Source of the DNA: Bacteroidales bacterium | GTDB lineage: Bacteria; Bacteroidota; Bacteroidia; Bacteroidales; UBA4181 | DNA: 64,000 nucleotides | Direction of reading: 5' to 3' | NCBI GenBank assembly: GCA_031275285.1 | Contig: JAISOY010000095.1 | Location: 1-64,000 of the forward strand | Program-made: the position numbers and the translations under genes | In this document: piece after piece, positions 6,907-15,894 of the stretch | How positions within the stretch are numbered: the stretch's first letter is position 1 | How the letters are laid out: every line of letters starts with the position of its first letter | The notes under the pieces: generated by a model | Database searches by the model: none | The model's input: the letters and a program-made list of their open reading frames with translations, nothing else | What the model was told of the DNA's origin: nothing

Positions 6907-8733
6907 ATGGAAGAACAAAAAAAATCACCCGGCAATCCGTACTATACTTTTACAGTATTGTTGATTATTCTTATGCTTCTGAATACGATTGTATTTCCAC
7001 AATTGTTCAAGCAAAAAATTATTGATACGGATTATGGTACATTTATCAAAAAAATAGAAGATGGAGAAGTAAAGAAAGTCAATATAGACGAGCACAAAAT
7101 CTATTTTTCAACCATTGACGAAAGTGATGCTGAAGCGATGTACCAAACAGGGGCAGTCAACGACCCGGATCTTGTTGATCGTCTGTTGAACGCTACAAGC
7201 CCTAATGATAGTGGAAATATCGAGTTCACAAAGTCCATTCCCCGTGAAAACTCGCCTATATTAAATTTTATTTTGATGTGGGTATTACCAGGATTGATCT
7301 TTTACCTGATCTGGAGATCTATGAGTAAGATGCTGCAGGGAAAGATGGGAGGAAATGCCATGACTTTAGGACAAAATAATATTAAAATATATGCCGAATC
7401 GGAAATTAAAACCACATTTGCTGATGTCGCCGGTCAGGAAGAAGCCAAAGAAGCCCTTACAGAAATCGTGGATTTTCTCCATAACCCCTCTAAATATACC
7501 GGAATAGGGGCCAGTCTTCCAAAAGGAGCATTATTGGTGGGCCCTCCGGGTACCGGAAAAACATTGATCGCGAGAGCTGTTGCAGGGGAAGCCAAAGTGC
7601 CGTTTTTTGCTATTTCAGGTTCTGAATTTGTACAAATGTTTGTAGGGATGGGTGCCGCCAAGGTACGGGATCTCTTTAAACAAGCCAGTGAGAAAGCGCC
7701 TTGTATCATTTTTATTGATGAGATAGATACTATTGGTAAAAAGCGGGACAGCACCATAGGTAATGATGAGCGGGAACAAACACTGAACCAGCTTCTCACG
7801 GAAATGGATGGTTTCGATGGAAAAAAGGGTGTGGTGATACTTGCAGCGACCAATCGTCCGGAAACCCTGGATAAAGCTTTACTCCGCCCCGGAAGATTTG
7901 ACAGGAGGATAACAATGGAATTGCCTGATATTGAAGGAAGAAAGGAGATTTTAAAAGTACACCTGAAAAAGATCAAACATGATGAGATCGATATTGACTT
8001 TATAGCACGGGCAACGGCCGGCTCATCGGGTGCGGAAATTGCAAATATAGTAAATGAAGCAGCTTTAAGGGCAGTACGGATGAACCGGGCAACGGTAACA
8101 ACATCCGATCTGGAAGAAAGTGTGGAAGTGGTAATTGCTGGAGCACAAAAGAAGGGAAAAGTGTTATCCGGTCATGAAAAAAAGATAGTGGCTTATCACG
8201 AAATAGGACACGCCCTGGTAGCAGCCAAGCAAAATCATTCGGCACCGGTACATAAAATTACAATTATCCCAAGGACATCCGGGGCATTAGGGTATACCAT
8301 GCAGGTGGATTCCGGGGAACAGAATTTAATGACCAAGGATGAATTATTGAACAGAATTGTGACACTGACCGGCGGGCGGGCAGCGGAAGAGGTTATTTTT
8401 CAAATAGTTACCACAGGCGCCTCGAATGATATTGAACAGGCCACGAAAATCGCACGTTCGATGGTTACACGTTACGGGATGAGTGAGCAATATGATATGA
8501 TGGCTCTCGAAACAGTAAACAATCCCTATCTGGGATCTGATTCAAGTATCGCTTGTTCTCCTGAAACTTCCGCTTATGTCGACCAGGAAGTATTACGGAT
8601 TATCAAAAATGCTCATGAAAAAGCAAAGAACATGATCAATGAGCATATAGATAAAATGCATGAATTGTCCGCATTTCTTATGGAAAAGGAAACAATTACC
8701 GGAGATGAGTTCATGGAAATTTTGAATCGATAA
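6907..8733 (+). CDS. ftsH: ATP-dependent zinc metalloprotease FtsH
   Basis: This 608-residue membrane protease has two N-terminal transmembrane segments (about 10-30 and 115-140) flanking a periplasmic domain, then an AAA+ module with Walker A GPPGTGKT (about 212-219), Walker B IIFIDEID and the second region of homology (ATNRPETLDKALLRPGRFDR). The zinc protease motif is HEIGH (from about 431), slightly unlike the usual HEAGH but retaining both His and Glu. It degrades misassembled membrane proteins and regulatory substrates. The ATG at 6907 is preferred; an upstream TTG at 6874 falls inside repeat copy C. A small gene follows after 11 bp. The C-terminus is short, as in some secondary FtsH paralogues, so this may not be the only ftsH in the genome. 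Confidence 0.95.
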   Translation: MEEQKKSPGNPYYTFTVLLIILMLLNTIVFPQLFKQKIIDTDYGTFIKKIEDGEVKKVNIDEHKIYFSTIDESDAEAMYQTGAVNDPDLVDRLLNATSPNDSGNIEFTKSIPRENSPILNFILMWVLPGLIFYLIWRSMSKMLQGKMGGNAMTLGQNNIKIYAESEIKTTFADVAGQEEAKEALTEIVDFLHNPSKYTGIGASLPKGALLVGPPGTGKTLIARAVAGEAKVPFFAISGSEFVQMFVGMGAAKVRDLFKQASEKAPCIIFIDEIDTIGKKRDSTIGNDEREQTLNQLLTEMDGFDGKKGVVILAATNRPETLDKALLRPGRFDRRITMELPDIEGRKEILKVHLKKIKHDEIDIDFIARATAGSSGAEIANIVNEAALRAVRMNRATVTTSDLEESVEVVIAGAQKKGKVLSGHEKKIVAYHEIGHALVAAKQNHSAPVHKITIIPRTSGALGYTMQVDSGEQNLMTKDELLNRIVTLTGGRAAEEVIFQIVTTGASNDIEQATKIARSMVTRYGMSEQYDMMALETVNNPYLGSDSSIACSPETSAYVDQEVLRIIKNAHEKAKNMINEHIDKMHELSAFLMEKETITGDEFMEILNR

Positions 8734-8744
8734 ATCGTGTTGCC

Positions 8745-9038
8745 ATGAGGATAGCCATTTTTCTTGATAACATTCATTTTAAAACATTAGAAGATGAGGT
8801 CAAACAAATCTTTTTATTCGATGTGGAAGAAAATGTGGTAAAAAGTGTCGGAGAGGAATTATTATATATATATAATATTAACTATCTGTTGTTATGGCTT
8901 CTGGGAAAGAAGGTATCCATCATGTATATAGAGATCATCGAGGTTAGATTGAAAGATTTTATAGAAAAAGCAGGAATAACGGTAAAAGCTTTGGATGAGA
9001 TCAAAAATAATCCCCTGCTTGCTTCTTTTCTGTTATGA
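8745..9038 (+). CDS. Small protein, weakly NifX/NifB cofactor-domain-like
   Basis: A 97-residue protein starts 11 bp after ftsH and is probably co-transcribed with it. The opening MRIAIFLDN, the strand-like IFLFDVEENVV and the later LLGKKVSIMYIEII...IEKAGITVKALDEI pattern resemble the dinitrogenase iron-molybdenum cofactor (NifX/NifB C-terminal) fold in compact form. The similarity is weak and no cofactor ligand residues stand out. It ends 2 bp from the convergent AraC-family gene. The protein is real by position and by coding-like sequence; the fold is tentative and its link with FtsH is inferred only from spacing. Confidence 0.6.
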   Translation: MRIAIFLDNIHFKTLEDEVKQIFLFDVEENVVKSVGEELLYIYNINYLLLWLLGKKVSIMYIEIIEVRLKDFIEKAGITVKALDEIKNNPLLASFLL

Positions 9039-9040
9039 AG

Positions 9041-9925
9041 TTAGCTATTACGGTATTTAAGTGGAGTGGTTCCTGTGTATTGCTTGAAAAAGCGGATAAA
9101 AAAAGACGGATTGGGGAAATTCAGTTCTTCTGATAATTGCAGAATGGTTAAATCAGTTGTTTTAAGCATCGTTTTTGCTTCGATGATTACAGCTTCACTA
9201 ATCCATTCCAGGATAGAATGGCCGGTGATCTTTTTGATGGTCGAAGAAAGGTATTTCGAAGTGAGGCATAATTTATCGGCATAGAAGGAAACACTCCTTT
9301 CTTCTTTATAATGTTGCATTAATAATTTAAAAAACCGCTCTGTAAGTTCTTCTTTCCTCGATGATTTCTTAATTTTTTCACTGTTGGTTTTCAGATACTT
9401 GGATCCGATGATCATAATTAAAGCCTGTAACAATGATTTGATGATATCTTCCCGGAAAATGTTTTCTTTCTTGTGGTAATACTTTACAATTAAAGTATGG
9501 AATTCCAATAAGTTATACATCTCTTCCTTCGATATCGGTTGATAAGGATGTTTTCCCATCTTTAACAGGATATCATAATCTTTGGATAGAGACAGATCGG
9601 TAATAAAATCAAAAGAAAGAAAAAGTAACTGTATCAGACAATCTTCGGATTTTTCTATAGGTTTGATGATTTGCTTCGGAAGAATGGTAATGATCGATCC
9701 TTCTCTTAATTCATATTCTTTGAAGTTGATTTTTAATCTGGTAGACCCTTTGACACAAATGCCTAAAATAATCCCGTCAAATATAAAAGGATAATCCAAT
9801 GTATATCCGTCTGGTACTTTACTTGTATCGGACAAAATAAAGTTCCTGATAGCATGGGGATCCAGTTGTTCTTTCAACTGGTCCATCAGTAACTCATTGA
9901 GGTTATTTTCAGCTACAGGGCTCAT
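9041..9925 (-). CDS. AraC-family transcriptional regulator
   Basis: This 294-residue protein has an N-terminal cupin-like sensing half (about 45-130) and a C-terminal AraC/XylS DNA-binding domain with two helix-turn-helix units (YADKLCLTSKYLSSTIKKIT and LSEELNFPNPSFFIRFFKQY) ending in the family signature TGTTPLKYR. It is a monocistronic leftward gene with repeat copy D 55 bp upstream. The effector and target genes are not evident: the neighbours are ftsH's small partner (convergent) and a PorE-like protein that is separated from it by repeat copy D. AraC proteins of this layout in Bacteroidota often control transport or stress genes. Confidence 0.9.
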   Translation of the reverse strand: MSPVAENNLNELLMDQLKEQLDPHAIRNFILSDTSKVPDGYTLDYPFIFDGIILGICVKGSTRLKINFKEYELREGSIITILPKQIIKPIEKSEDCLIQLLFLSFDFITDLSLSKDYDILLKMGKHPYQPISKEEMYNLLEFHTLIVKYYHKKENIFREDIIKSLLQALIMIIGSKYLKTNSEKIKKSSRKEELTERFFKLLMQHYKEERSVSFYADKLCLTSKYLSSTIKKITGHSILEWISEAVIIEAKTMLKTTDLTILQLSEELNFPNPSFFIRFFKQYTGTTPLKYRNS

Positions 9926-9980
9926 ATCAAATGATATTTTAGATATTGACGCAAATATCTGAATAAATTATTTAGAAAGT

Positions 9981-10073
9981 AAGCACTCAGTGCTATTTAT
10001 TATTTTCTTAACTTGCATTGATCAAATTGATTACTTTCATAAAATACATCATTAAACTATTTGCATTACTTAA
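9981..10073 (+). repeat. Dispersed 93-bp repeat, copy D
   Basis: Copy D starts with the perfect palindrome AGCACTCAGTGCT (9982-9994) and keeps the core TTGATCAAATTGATTAC. The inverted GTCAC...GTGAC arms seen in copy G are lost here (ACTTGCATT versus TACATCATT). It ends at ATTACTTAATC. It lies 55 bp upstream of the AraC gene start and about 120 bp past the 3' end of the PorE-like gene. Confidence 0.9.
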
Positions 10074-10191
10074 TCGGTATCAGAAAGAAAAAATATACAA
10101 ATAAAACCTGTCTCACTAATTGATAAAAAGATGAGTGTATCAAGTTTATCAGTCAAAACTGATGATGTATTTCCGGAATATTATGGTAAAA

Positions 10192-12159
10192 TTATTTTAC
10201 AATAACCAGTTCAGTCCGGCGATTTTGCGCCCTTCCTTCTTCCGTACTATTGTCTGCAACAGGCTCTGATGCTCCCATACCTTTGTAAGTGACCCGGTTC
10301 ATTGCCACTCCTTCTCCTAACAGAAAATTAGCTACAGAACGTGCCCTGTTTTGTGATAATTCAAAATTATAGGCCACTTTTCCAATATTGTCCGTATGAC
10401 CTGTAATCCTGACTTTTACTTCCGGATTATCATTCATGAATTGTACCAATCCTTCCAATTCCGCTTTTGACTCATCCAATAACTTATGTGAATCAAAATC
10501 AAAGAAAATATTCTGTAAGATCACTTTCTCACCAACCTGTATCTTTCGTAAGGGAAATTCTTTATTATATGGCTCATTATAAGTCCCCGGAGCCATGGTA
10601 AAGTGCTCTGAGAAAAACAGGTATCCCTTACGTTTGATATTTAATGCATACCTTTCTCCTGAAGGGAGGCATACCAGAAATTCTCCGGTAGCGCTGTCCG
10701 AGTCTGCTTCGATTACTTTCTCGGATGATGACAGATCTATCAGTTCGAATTTTGCTTTCAGCGGCGTATAATATTTGGCATCATAAATTTTACCTTTCAT
10801 GTAGGATACCGGTTTCGGGCGAACTTCCGGATATAATTCGAAAGTAAATATGTTCCGGATATTATTCGTAGTCCTGTCGGATGAATAATAGGCCCTGTTG
10901 CCCTTTGCATTGACAATCAACCCTTCTTCATTGTGTTTTGTATTGATCGGATAACCTAAATTAACCGGTGTAGTCCATTTTCCGGTTGAATCCCTGCGGG
11001 CAACAAACAGGTCGAATTGCCCCATTCCCGGCCATCCGTTCGAAGCAAAGTACAAGGTCTGATCATCCGGATGAATAAATGGAGAAGATTCTTCGTAGGG
11101 CGTATTGATCTCTTCCAGGTTCACGGGAATACTCCATTCTCCTCCTTCATTGAGCTTCGACATCCAGATATCCTGCCCTCCTTTTCCTCCTTTCCTGTTG
11201 CTTGCAAAATACAATGTACGTCCGTCTGCCGATATGGATGGTTGTGTTTCTTTGGCAGATGTATTAACAGGTGGCCCGAGGTTTTGGGGACGTGTCCATA
11301 AATTATTCCGCTTTTCGCTGTAATAAATATCACAACTCCCCTTCCCTTCCTTTCTGTTACAAGCGGTAAAAAACATTTTAGAAGCGTCGGCCGAAATAGT
11401 TTGCGCCCCTTCATTGTCAGGCGTATTTGGGGGAGAACCTAAATTTTGAGGAACAGACCACTTCCCTGTTTCGAAATCCGAAACAAAAAAATCCTCCTGT
11501 CTGTTACCTACCACCGACGGATTCTCAGGATTTTTTGGTATTAACGCCGTAAACACCAGAGTATGTTCGTCTACCGAAAGGCTAGGCCAGTATTGATCAT
11601 ATTGGAATTGCAACCCGATATTCCCGGGCTGGAAAGGAACAGGGTTCTTTACAGCATTTGAAGCAAATTCGGTATCTTTAAGCAATTTTTGCGCCTTCAC
11701 ACGTAACGCCGGCTTTTGGTTGGTATATGTGAGATATTTTTCCAGATATTTGTTGGCGGCTTCATATTCTTCCAATTCAAAACAGATGTCTGCAACAGAG
11801 TAATATACCGGTGGGAAGAATTCTGGATTAATTTCAATACAACGGAGAAAAGCTTCTTTGGCACCTGGAAGATCATCCAGCTCCAGATGACATTCTCCGG
11901 AAAGCATATATGCTTCAATAAACTGACGGTCTTCTTTGACTGCCGTAGCTAAAATTTTTATGGCCTCCTGGTACTTTCGGTGCCTGTATAGATCCAGCCC
12001 TGCATCGTATGCCTTTAATGCTTTTTTAGACTTGGAAGATAATTGTTGTGCCGGCATTTCTGAAAATACAGATAACAACAGCAAACATAAAACGAGTTGT
12101 TTTAAAATACTTGATCGTATGAATGAAAAGTCTTGCATACCTGTGAGATGAGCTGACAA
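10192..12159 (-). CDS. PorE-like TPR/beta-propeller/OmpA protein
   Basis: A 655-residue exported protein with a signal peptide ending in MPAQQ, TPR repeats (about 45-165), a PD40/WD40-like beta-propeller (about 185-420, repeated P-S/T-I-S-A-D-G-x-x-L-Y-F-A-S-N units), a carboxypeptidase-regulatory-like domain (about 450-530) and a C-terminal OmpA peptidoglycan-binding domain (FFDFDSHKLL, then ITGHTDNIG and NRARSVANFL). This is the domain order of PorE, a T9SS component that binds peptidoglycan. PorE itself is a lipoprotein, while no lipobox is seen here. The first ATG (12159) is 2 bp after smpB; the Met at 12138 is an alternative. Co-transcription with smpB is likely. A second protein of this type is at 46214. 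Confidence 0.85.
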   Translation of the reverse strand: MSAHLTGMQDFSFIRSSILKQLVLCLLLLSVFSEMPAQQLSSKSKKALKAYDAGLDLYRHRKYQEAIKILATAVKEDRQFIEAYMLSGECHLELDDLPGAKEAFLRCIEINPEFFPPVYYSVADICFELEEYEAANKYLEKYLTYTNQKPALRVKAQKLLKDTEFASNAVKNPVPFQPGNIGLQFQYDQYWPSLSVDEHTLVFTALIPKNPENPSVVGNRQEDFFVSDFETGKWSVPQNLGSPPNTPDNEGAQTISADASKMFFTACNRKEGKGSCDIYYSEKRNNLWTRPQNLGPPVNTSAKETQPSISADGRTLYFASNRKGGKGGQDIWMSKLNEGGEWSIPVNLEEINTPYEESSPFIHPDDQTLYFASNGWPGMGQFDLFVARRDSTGKWTTPVNLGYPINTKHNEEGLIVNAKGNRAYYSSDRTTNNIRNIFTFELYPEVRPKPVSYMKGKIYDAKYYTPLKAKFELIDLSSSEKVIEADSDSATGEFLVCLPSGERYALNIKRKGYLFFSEHFTMAPGTYNEPYNKEFPLRKIQVGEKVILQNIFFDFDSHKLLDESKAELEGLVQFMNDNPEVKVRITGHTDNIGKVAYNFELSQNRARSVANFLLGEGVAMNRVTYKGMGASEPVADNSTEEGRAQNRRTELVIVK

Positions 12160-12161
12160 AT

Positions 12162-12614
12162 TTATCGTTTTCTTAATCTGTCCAATTCCCGTTTGGCATC
12201 TTTCTGCTTGATGTCTTCCCGTTTATCATAAGATTTTTTACCCTTTGCCAGAGCAATTTCCATTTTCGCAAATCCGCGTTCGTTGATGAACATACGAAGG
12301 GCGATAATGGTCAATCCTTTGTCCTGAGACTTACGTTCCAGTTTGTTTAACTCTTTTCGCGACAACAATAATTTACGTTCCCTTTTAGGATCATGATTGT
12401 TACATGTACCCCACCAATATTCCGCAATATGCATTCCCTGGATCCACAATTCATTATTCCGGAAGAGACAATAAGCATCCGTCAGGTTTGCTTTTCCCTG
12501 GCGAATTGATTTGATTTCCGTTCCGTACAATTGGATACCTGCCACATATTTCTCCAGAAACTCATATTCAAATGAGGCTTTCTTATTCTTGATATTGATA
12601 CGTTGTTCTGTCAT
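12162..12614 (-). CDS. smpB: SsrA-binding protein SmpB
   Basis: This 150-residue protein is a complete SmpB: the N-terminal [18 protein letters not shown] beta-barrel start, [19 protein letters not shown], and the basic C-terminal tail ([19 protein letters not shown]) that probes the empty mRNA channel. It binds tmRNA and delivers it to stalled ribosomes for trans-translation. No tmRNA gene is in the window. A -7 box (TATCTTTG on the minus strand, 12658-12665) lies about 45 bp upstream of the start, back to back with the ftsX promoter. A PorE-like gene follows after 2 bp. Confidence 0.97.
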   Translation of the reverse strand: MTEQRINIKNKKASFEYEFLEKYVAGIQLYGTEIKSIRQGKANLTDAYCLFRNNELWIQGMHIAEYWWGTCNNHDPKRERKLLLSRKELNKLERKSQDKGLTIIALRMFINERGFAKMEIALAKGKKSYDKREDIKQKDAKRELDRLRKR

Positions 12615-12657
12615 AACGCGATCCAGATCTTAAAGATAGGAATTTCTTACTAAGATG

Positions 12658-12665
12658 CAAAGATA
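12658..12665 (-). promoter_or_regulatory. -7 promoter element for smpB
   Basis: The minus strand reads TATCTTTG, a match to the Bacteroidota -7 consensus TAnnTTTG, giving a start of transcription near 12651 and a leader of about 37 nt before the smpB ATG. No TTTG at the expected -33 spacing was found; the nearest lies 12 bp away, which is too close. Confidence 0.55.
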
Positions 12666-12727
12666 CAACAATAATGGCAAATATTCCGTTTTCCATCATA
12701 TCTGAGATAATTATGCCAATGATTTAG

Positions 12728-12759
12728 TTGCCCTTAACCAAAAAATATTCTTACTTTTG
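12728..12759 (+). promoter_or_regulatory. Promoter for ftsX operon
   Basis: TACTTTTG (12752-12759) matches the Bacteroidota -7 box, with TTG (12728-12730, part of GTTGCC) 21 bp upstream as a partial -33 element. Predicted transcription starts about 12766, which supports the ATG at 12781 and excludes the TTG at 12757. Confidence 0.6.
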
Positions 12760-12780
12760 CATTCTTCATTCATTCATAAA

Positions 12781-13659
12781 ATGAAAAACAAAGAATCGAA
12801 GATCATCCAAAGGCGGTTGCGTAGTTCATATGCTACGTCGATTATCAGTATATCTCTGGTATTGTGCATGTTGGGAACCATCGGGATTTTATTGCTGACT
12901 ACCCATCGCATCAGTAAATATGTCAAAGAGAATGTTGGTTTTTCTGTTTTTTTAAAAGATCAGGTGAAAGAAGCAGATATTTACCAGCTGCAAAAAACAC
13001 TGGATGCTGCACCTTATGTCCGTTCTACACAATATCTTACAAAAGAGGATGCAGCCAATGATTTTAAAGAAGAGTATGGAGAAGACTTTGTGGGCTTCTT
13101 AGGATATAATCCATTGTCGTCATCTATTGAATTAAAGTTGGATGCCCGCTATGCCAATAACGACAGTATTGAAAATATTGAAAAGCAGTTATCACAAATC
13201 AGCGAAGTAAAAGAGGTATCCTACCAACGTACCATGATCCATGCATTGAACGACAATATGGAAAGAATAAGTCTCTTTATTCTCGCATTCAGTGCATTAT
13301 TATTTGTCATCGCTGTTTCATTGATCAATAATACCATACGTCTATCTGTATATTCGCGGAGGTTGCTGATCCGTACCATGCAATTGGTCGGGGCAACCAA
13401 TACTTTTATCAGAAGACCTTTTCTCTGGCGGAGCGCATTACAAGGCATCTATAGCGCGCTTATAGCAATGGGCATTTTGATTTTTGCGCTTTACTGGGCT
13501 GAAAAGCAAATGGAAAACGTCATTAGTGTGAGTGATGTACGGCTCCTGGGGGGGTTGTTCCTGATCGTTTTTACTTTGGGGATCTCTCTCAGCTGGATAT
13601 CAACCTACTTTGCCGTGAACAAATATCTGAATATCAAAACAGAAAAATTATATTATTAG
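12781..13659 (+). CDS. ftsX: Cell division protein FtsX
   Basis: A 292-residue permease-like protein with FtsX topology: a cytoplasmic N-terminus, a first transmembrane helix (about 20-43), a periplasmic domain (FSVFLKDQVKEADIYQL...), and three further helices (about 165-190, 220-245, 255-280). FtsX works with the ATPase FtsE at the septum to activate peptidoglycan hydrolases; ftsE is not adjacent. The ATG at 12781 is selected because the promoter's start point falls between it and an upstream TTG. It is followed by the DUF3098 gene (91 bp) and lysS, a grouping familiar in Bacteroidota. Confidence 0.92.
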   Translation: MKNKESKIIQRRLRSSYATSIISISLVLCMLGTIGILLLTTHRISKYVKENVGFSVFLKDQVKEADIYQLQKTLDAAPYVRSTQYLTKEDAANDFKEEYGEDFVGFLGYNPLSSSIELKLDARYANNDSIENIEKQLSQISEVKEVSYQRTMIHALNDNMERISLFILAFSALLFVIAVSLINNTIRLSVYSRRLLIRTMQLVGATNTFIRRPFLWRSALQGIYSALIAMGILIFALYWAEKQMENVISVSDVRLLGGLFLIVFTLGISLSWISTYFAVNKYLNIKTEKLYY

Positions 13660-13750
13660 TTTTTAATAAGATCCATTTGAATAATGGTTATTTAGACTGT
13701 ATTGATACAGCTTTCAATTAAATTAGTAAATAATCGAAAATTGGTAAATA

Positions 13751-14020
13751 ATGGCAACAAAGAAAAAAACAGTCAAGTCGGGATCGGATGATACCGGTTT
13801 TGCAATTTTAAAGAGTAGTTATAAATATATCCTGATAGGTGTTGGCATATTGGTGATCGGATTTTTGCTGATGAGCGGCGGAAAATCGGATGACCCGAAT
13901 GTATTCAACCCGGAAATATTCAATTTCCGCAGGCTTACCATTGCTCCGATTATTGTAGTTGGAGGTTTTGTTTTTATCATTTGGGCCATCATGAGAAAAC
14001 CCAAAGATTCTGTAGAATAA
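13751..14020 (+). CDS. DUF3098 small membrane protein
   Basis: This 89-residue protein has two transmembrane helices (about 28-45 and 62-82) separated by a short loop containing DPNVFNPEIFNFRRLTIAPI, the signature of DUF3098. A basic N-terminus (KKKTVK) and C-terminus suggest both ends are cytoplasmic. Proteins of this family commonly sit beside ftsX in Bacteroidota, so a role in envelope or division is plausible but unproven. It is 9 bp upstream of lysS and probably co-transcribed with both neighbours. Confidence 0.88.
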   Translation: MATKKKTVKSGSDDTGFAILKSSYKYILIGVGILVIGFLLMSGGKSDDPNVFNPEIFNFRRLTIAPIIVVGGFVFIIWAIMRKPKDSVE

Positions 14021-14029
14021 ATAGAGAAA

Positions 14030-15757
14030 ATGACCATGCATGATTTAAGCGAACAAGAGATTGTTCGAAGGAATTCGCTCGCAGAGATGCGAAAATTAGG
14101 GATTGAGCCATATCCGGCAGCTGAATATATTGTCAATGCGACTGCCGAAGAAATTTTAAAAGATTACAGCCCGGAAAAGGGAAATTTCCAGGATATCACC
14201 ATCGCGGGACGCATCATGAGCCGCCGCATCATGGGTAGTGCTTCGTTTGCTGAACTACAGGATGCTACCGGCCGGATCCAGTTATATATCAAACGGGATG
14301 ATATCTGTCCCGGAGAAGATAAAACGCTCTACAATACCGTTTTCAAACGTTTACTGGACATAGGTGATATCATTGGTGTAAAAGGATTTGTGTTCGTGAC
14401 ACAGATGGGGGAAACTTCCGTTCATGTAAAAGAACTGACCATCCTGAGTAAATCCCTGCGGGTCCTTCCTATCGTAAAAGAAAAGGACGGACAGGTGTTT
14501 GATGCATTTACCGACCCGGAACAGCGTTACAGGATGCGTTATGTCGATCTGCTGGTCAATCCGCAGGTCAAAGATACATTTGTAAAACGCACCCTGGTCG
14601 TCAATACTATGCGGGACTTTTTCAATTCAAAGGGATATATTGAAGTCGATACCCCCGTATTGCAACCTATTCCCGGAGGGGCAGCTGCACGCCCATTCAT
14701 TACCCATCATAATGCACTGGATATTCCACTTTATCTCCGCATTGCCAATGAATTATACCTGAAACGGTTAATTGTAGGCGGATTTGATGGGGTATATGAA
14801 TTTTCAAGAAACTTCCGGAATGAAGGAATGGACCGTACCCACAACCCTGAATTTACCGTAATGGAAATCTATGTAGCCTATAAGGACTACAACTGGATGA
14901 TGGATTTTACAGAGGAAATGATGGAACGTGTAGCATTGGCTTTACATGGAACCACGAAAATACAGGTAGGTGAACAGGAAATTGAATTTAAGCGTCCATA
15001 CCGCCGCCTTCCCATGCTCCAGGCTATAAAAGAATATGCCGGAATAGACGTTTCCGGTATGGATGAAGGGCAACTCCGGGAGACCTGTAAAAAGATGAAT
15101 ATCCCGATTGATGAAACCATGGGAAAAGGGAAGCTTATAGATGCCATTTTTGGTGAAAAATGTGAGGAGCATCTGGTACAACCGACTTTTATCATCGATT
15201 ATCCGATCGAAATGTCCCCTTTATGTAAACGCCACCGGACCAACCCGGAACTTACGGAACGTTTTGAGTTATTTGTGAACGGGAAAGAACTTTGTAACGC
15301 TTATTCCGAACTAAACGATCCCATCGACCAGCTGGAGCGGTTTCAGGATCAATTGAAACTCAGCGAAAAAGGGGATGATGAAGCCATGTTCATTGATATG
15401 GATTTTGTCCGTGCACTGGAATACGGTATGCCCCCTACTTCAGGTATGGGTATGGGAGTCGACAGATTGGTAATGCTTATGACCAATCAATCTTCCATTC
15501 AGGATGTACTGTTCTTTCCGCAAATGAAGCCTGAAAAAAAAGCAAAACGGGATACTGCCGATATTTATGTGGCAGCCGGTATTGCTGAAGAATGGGTGGA
15601 TCCATTGCAAAAACTGGGGTTCCTAACTGTTGAAAGTCTTAAAACTGCAGCTGCCGGGAAACTTTTCAATGACCTGTGCGGATATAACAAAAAGAATAAA
15701 CTGGGATTAAAAAACCCAACTATGGAAGAAGTAAAAGCCTGGTTAGAAATATCCTGA
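14030..15757 (+). CDS. lysS: Lysyl-tRNA synthetase (class II)
   Basis: A 575-residue class II LysRS. The N-terminal OB-fold anticodon-binding domain (about 55-160, with ITIAGRIMSRRIMGSASFAEL) precedes the catalytic core with motif 2 (FEFSRNFRNEGMDRTHNPEF-type sequence at about 262-282) and motif 3 (GMGMGVDRLVML). The C-terminal about 70 residues (from RDTADIYVAAG) form an extension seen in Bacteroidota LysRS, with helix-rich sequence. It charges tRNA-Lys. An alternative ATG two codons later (14036) is possible. A strong hairpin terminator follows at 15794. Confidence 0.97.
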   Translation: MTMHDLSEQEIVRRNSLAEMRKLGIEPYPAAEYIVNATAEEILKDYSPEKGNFQDITIAGRIMSRRIMGSASFAELQDATGRIQLYIKRDDICPGEDKTLYNTVFKRLLDIGDIIGVKGFVFVTQMGETSVHVKELTILSKSLRVLPIVKEKDGQVFDAFTDPEQRYRMRYVDLLVNPQVKDTFVKRTLVVNTMRDFFNSKGYIEVDTPVLQPIPGGAAARPFITHHNALDIPLYLRIANELYLKRLIVGGFDGVYEFSRNFRNEGMDRTHNPEFTVMEIYVAYKDYNWMMDFTEEMMERVALALHGTTKIQVGEQEIEFKRPYRRLPMLQAIKEYAGIDVSGMDEGQLRETCKKMNIPIDETMGKGKLIDAIFGEKCEEHLVQPTFIIDYPIEMSPLCKRHRTNPELTERFELFVNGKELCNAYSELNDPIDQLERFQDQLKLSEKGDDEAMFIDMDFVRALEYGMPPTSGMGMGVDRLVMLMTNQSSIQDVLFFPQMKPEKKAKRDTADIYVAAGIAEEWVDPLQKLGFLTVESLKTAAAGKLFNDLCGYNKKNKLGLKNPTMEEVKAWLEIS

Positions 15758-15793
15758 TCTTTTGTCATTCAGTCATTATGGTACATAATTACA

Positions 15794-15822
15794 TTGGGCC
15801 GGAAATAGAATTTCCGGCCCAA
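15794..15822. terminator. Bidirectional hairpin terminator after lysS and pirin gene
   Basis: A perfect 12-bp stem (TTGGGCCGGAAA and its complement) with a 5-nt loop is followed by TAATTTTTG on the plus strand. It lies between the converging lysS and pirin genes and can serve both. Confidence 0.85.
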
Positions 15823-15894
15823 TAATTTTTGAATTCCGTGAGTATCGTTACACTATAATGTATAAGACCCTATCTTCTATGGTTAGATAAGTAT

